Shown here one piece after another: positions 5,948-7,422 of a DNA stretch of 7,422 bases. Numbering within the stretch: position 1 is the stretch's first letter; each line of letters begins with the position of its first letter. Source of the stretch: an uncultured Parabacteroides sp. (GTDB lineage: Bacteria; Bacteroidota; Bacteroidia; Bacteroidales; Tannerellaceae); contig USAD01000141.1 of NCBI GenBank assembly GCA_900552415.1, positions 1 through 7,422 of the forward strand. The letters run 5' to 3'. The notes under the pieces were generated by a model, which worked only from the letters and a program-made list of their open reading frames with translations, had not been told where the DNA came from and made no database searches. Position numbers and translations under genes: made by a program.

Positions 5948-7422
5948 ATGAAAAAACATCTCTTATTTTACATCTTAATGTTATTACCTATGATTTGCGA
6001 AGCGGCATCGCCCGGTCCGATAGAAATTAACCTTTCACACATGGACTGGCAATTCAGGGAACAGGAAAGTTCCGACAACTGGCTACCAGCGACTGTCCCG
6101 GGAACAGTGCACACCGATCTCTTCAACGCCGGTAAAATACCGGATCTATACTATCGTAACAACGAGAAGGAGCTACAATGGATCGGAGAGAAAGACTGGG
6201 AATACCGAACCCATTTCACGATATCCAAGGAGGTCTTGGAAAAGGATATTGTCGAGATGGTATTTTATGGACTGGATACCTATGCCACCATTTTCATCAA
6301 CGACTACCAGGTATTGTCTACCGAGAATTTCCACAGGACCTATAAACTGGATTGCAAGCAATGGCTCAACGAAGGGAACAACACCTTGCGTATCATCTTC
6401 AAGTCGGCGGCCAAAGTTGTTGAAGTGCTCAAGAATAGGTCTTATCTGGCCCAAGATGACCGTTACGTCTACATACGCAAGCCGGCCTATCACTTTGGCT
6501 GGGATTGGGGACCCATTTATCTAACCTGCGGTATCTGGCGACCGATCATCTTGAAAGCCTGGGACAAAGTCCAGATTGAGAATATCCAGTTCAAGCAGCT
6601 TTCCCTTACAAAAGAAAAGGCCGAATTGATGAATGTCATAGAAGTGAGATCCTGCGCCTACCAAAGAGCGACCATCTCCCTGACTTGCGTGGAGACCAAT
6701 CAAACCCAGGAAATCAGCCAAAGACTGCAATACGGGAAAAATTACATCCAGATCCCTCTTACCATCAACAATCCCAAATGGTGGTGGACCAAAGGTTTGG
6801 GAGAACAGAACCTTTACCATTTCAGGATTGAGGCCAAAATCGACGGGAAGACCGTCTCAACCTTAAACGACTATACGGGCTTAAGAACCGTACGGATCAT
6901 CCAGGAAAAAGACGCGTCCGGTGAGTCATTCCTGGTAGAGCTGAATGGCGAGCGAATCTTTATCAAGGGATCCGACTACATTCCCCAAGACATGTTCATC
7001 CCTAGAGCGACACAAGCGGATTATGAAGGCGTCATCAAACAGGCGACCGACGTGAACATGAATATGCTCAGGATCTGGGGCGGAGGCTTTTTCGAGAACG
7101 ACCTGTTTTATGAGTTATGCGACCAAAACGGATTATTGGTCTGGCAGGATTTCATGTTCGCCTGTGCCATGTATCCAAGCGACGAGGCTTTCATAAACAA
7201 TGTCCGGCAAGAGACCATCGATAACATCAAACGCCTGCGCAACCATCCCTGTATCGCCTTATGGTGTGGCAACAACGAGAACCTGATCGGTTGGAACGAC
7301 TGGAATTGGCAAAAGCCTTACAGCAAAGAGACCGCCGCCCAAGTCTGGTTCGACTATGAGAAACTATTCCATCAAATGTTGCCCGAGGTGGTGAACCAAT
7401 ATGATGAGCAGCGGTTCTATTG
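5948..7422 (+). CDS. Secreted GH2 beta-mannosidase, 3' end beyond the window
   Basis: This retaining exo-glycosidase releases terminal beta-linked mannose from mannan oligosaccharides or N-glycan cores. The frame is open from the ATG at 5948 to the last base (491 codons plus two bases); the family usually has about 850 residues, so roughly 40% is missing. Residues 1-20 are a signal peptide with a probable cleavage near CEA|AS, suggesting a periplasmic enzyme. The N-terminal sugar-binding-like domain contains ATVPGTVHTDL (48-58), WIGEKDWEYRTHF (78-90) and YHFGWDWGP (181-189), hallmarks of beta-mannosidases within GH2. An immunoglobulin-like domain ends near WWWTKGLGEQNLY (278-290). The catalytic barrel begins with KGSDYIPQDMF (340-350) and MLRIWGGGFFE (373-383). 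WCGNNEN (439-445) carries the predicted acid/base E444; the nucleophile Glu lies beyond the edge. Sampled stretches look less GC-rich than mutS2. No SusC/SusD or other glycan genes are visible alongside. Substrate is inferred from the family. Confidence 0.93.
   Translation, partial: MKKHLLFYILMLLPMICEAASPGPIEINLSHMDWQFREQESSDNWLPATVPGTVHTDLFNAGKIPDLYYRNNEKELQWIGEKDWEYRTHFTISKEVLEKDIVEMVFYGLDTYATIFINDYQVLSTENFHRTYKLDCKQWLNEGNNTLRIIFKSAAKVVEVLKNRSYLAQDDRYVYIRKPAYHFGWDWGPIYLTCGIWRPIILKAWDKVQIENIQFKQLSLTKEKAELMNVIEVRSCAYQRATISLTCVETNQTQEISQRLQYGKNYIQIPLTINNPKWWWTKGLGEQNLYHFRIEAKIDGKTVSTLNDYTGLRTVRIIQEKDASGESFLVELNGERIFIKGSDYIPQDMFIPRATQADYEGVIKQATDVNMNMLRIWGGGFFENDLFYELCDQNGLLVWQDFMFACAMYPSDEAFINNVRQETIDNIKRLRNHPCIALWCGNNENLIGWNDWNWQKPYSKETAAQVWFDYEKLFHQMLPEVVNQYDEQRFY

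Noticed and set aside
1..7422. Search for CRISPR repeats, insertion sequences, tRNA/rRNA, retron, toxin-antitoxin or phage signals
   Set aside because: No direct repeat arrays, terminal inverted repeats, transposase or reverse transcriptase motifs, or cloverleaf structures were seen. The five genes account for nearly all of the window.

Overview
The window looks like a chromosomal segment of a Bacteroidales bacterium (Bacteroides/Parabacteroides type). Three things point there. The predicted promoters match the Bacteroidetes -7 element TAnnTTTG. Shine-Dalgarno sequences are weak or absent. The gene products (GrpE, an SMR-bearing MutS2, a CorA close to the Thermotoga type, a secreted GH2 beta-mannosidase) are typical of the group. 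I cannot name the genus. Coding DNA in the centre is GC-rich and gene-dense, while the right-hand gene looks somewhat less GC-rich.

Layout. On the minus strand at the left edge is a complete grpE, the nucleotide exchange factor of DnaK. The next gene in that direction (dnaJ in many relatives) would begin beyond the left edge. A 223-base divergent intergenic region (601-823) separates it from a plus-strand run of three closely packed genes: an exported protein with two PDZ-like domains and a DUF4136-like middle region, mutS2, and corA. The PDZ gene and mutS2 overlap by an ATGA, and corA starts 21 bases after mutS2, so the three are probably co-transcribed. After a 106-base gap with its own -7 element comes a secreted GH2 beta-mannosidase gene that runs off the right edge (491 codons present, about 60% of the usual length).

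The genes do not form one obvious pathway. They combine housekeeping proteostasis (GrpE), a DNA/ribosome maintenance ATPase (MutS2), divalent cation transport (CorA), glycan breakdown (beta-mannosidase) and one envelope protein of unknown role. The least explained item is the PDZ/DUF4136-like protein: its second PDZ appears split by an insertion of about 60 residues, and its gene is translationally coupled to mutS2. I found no tRNA, rRNA, CRISPR array, insertion sequence, phage gene or defence system, and most of the window is ordinary core genome.
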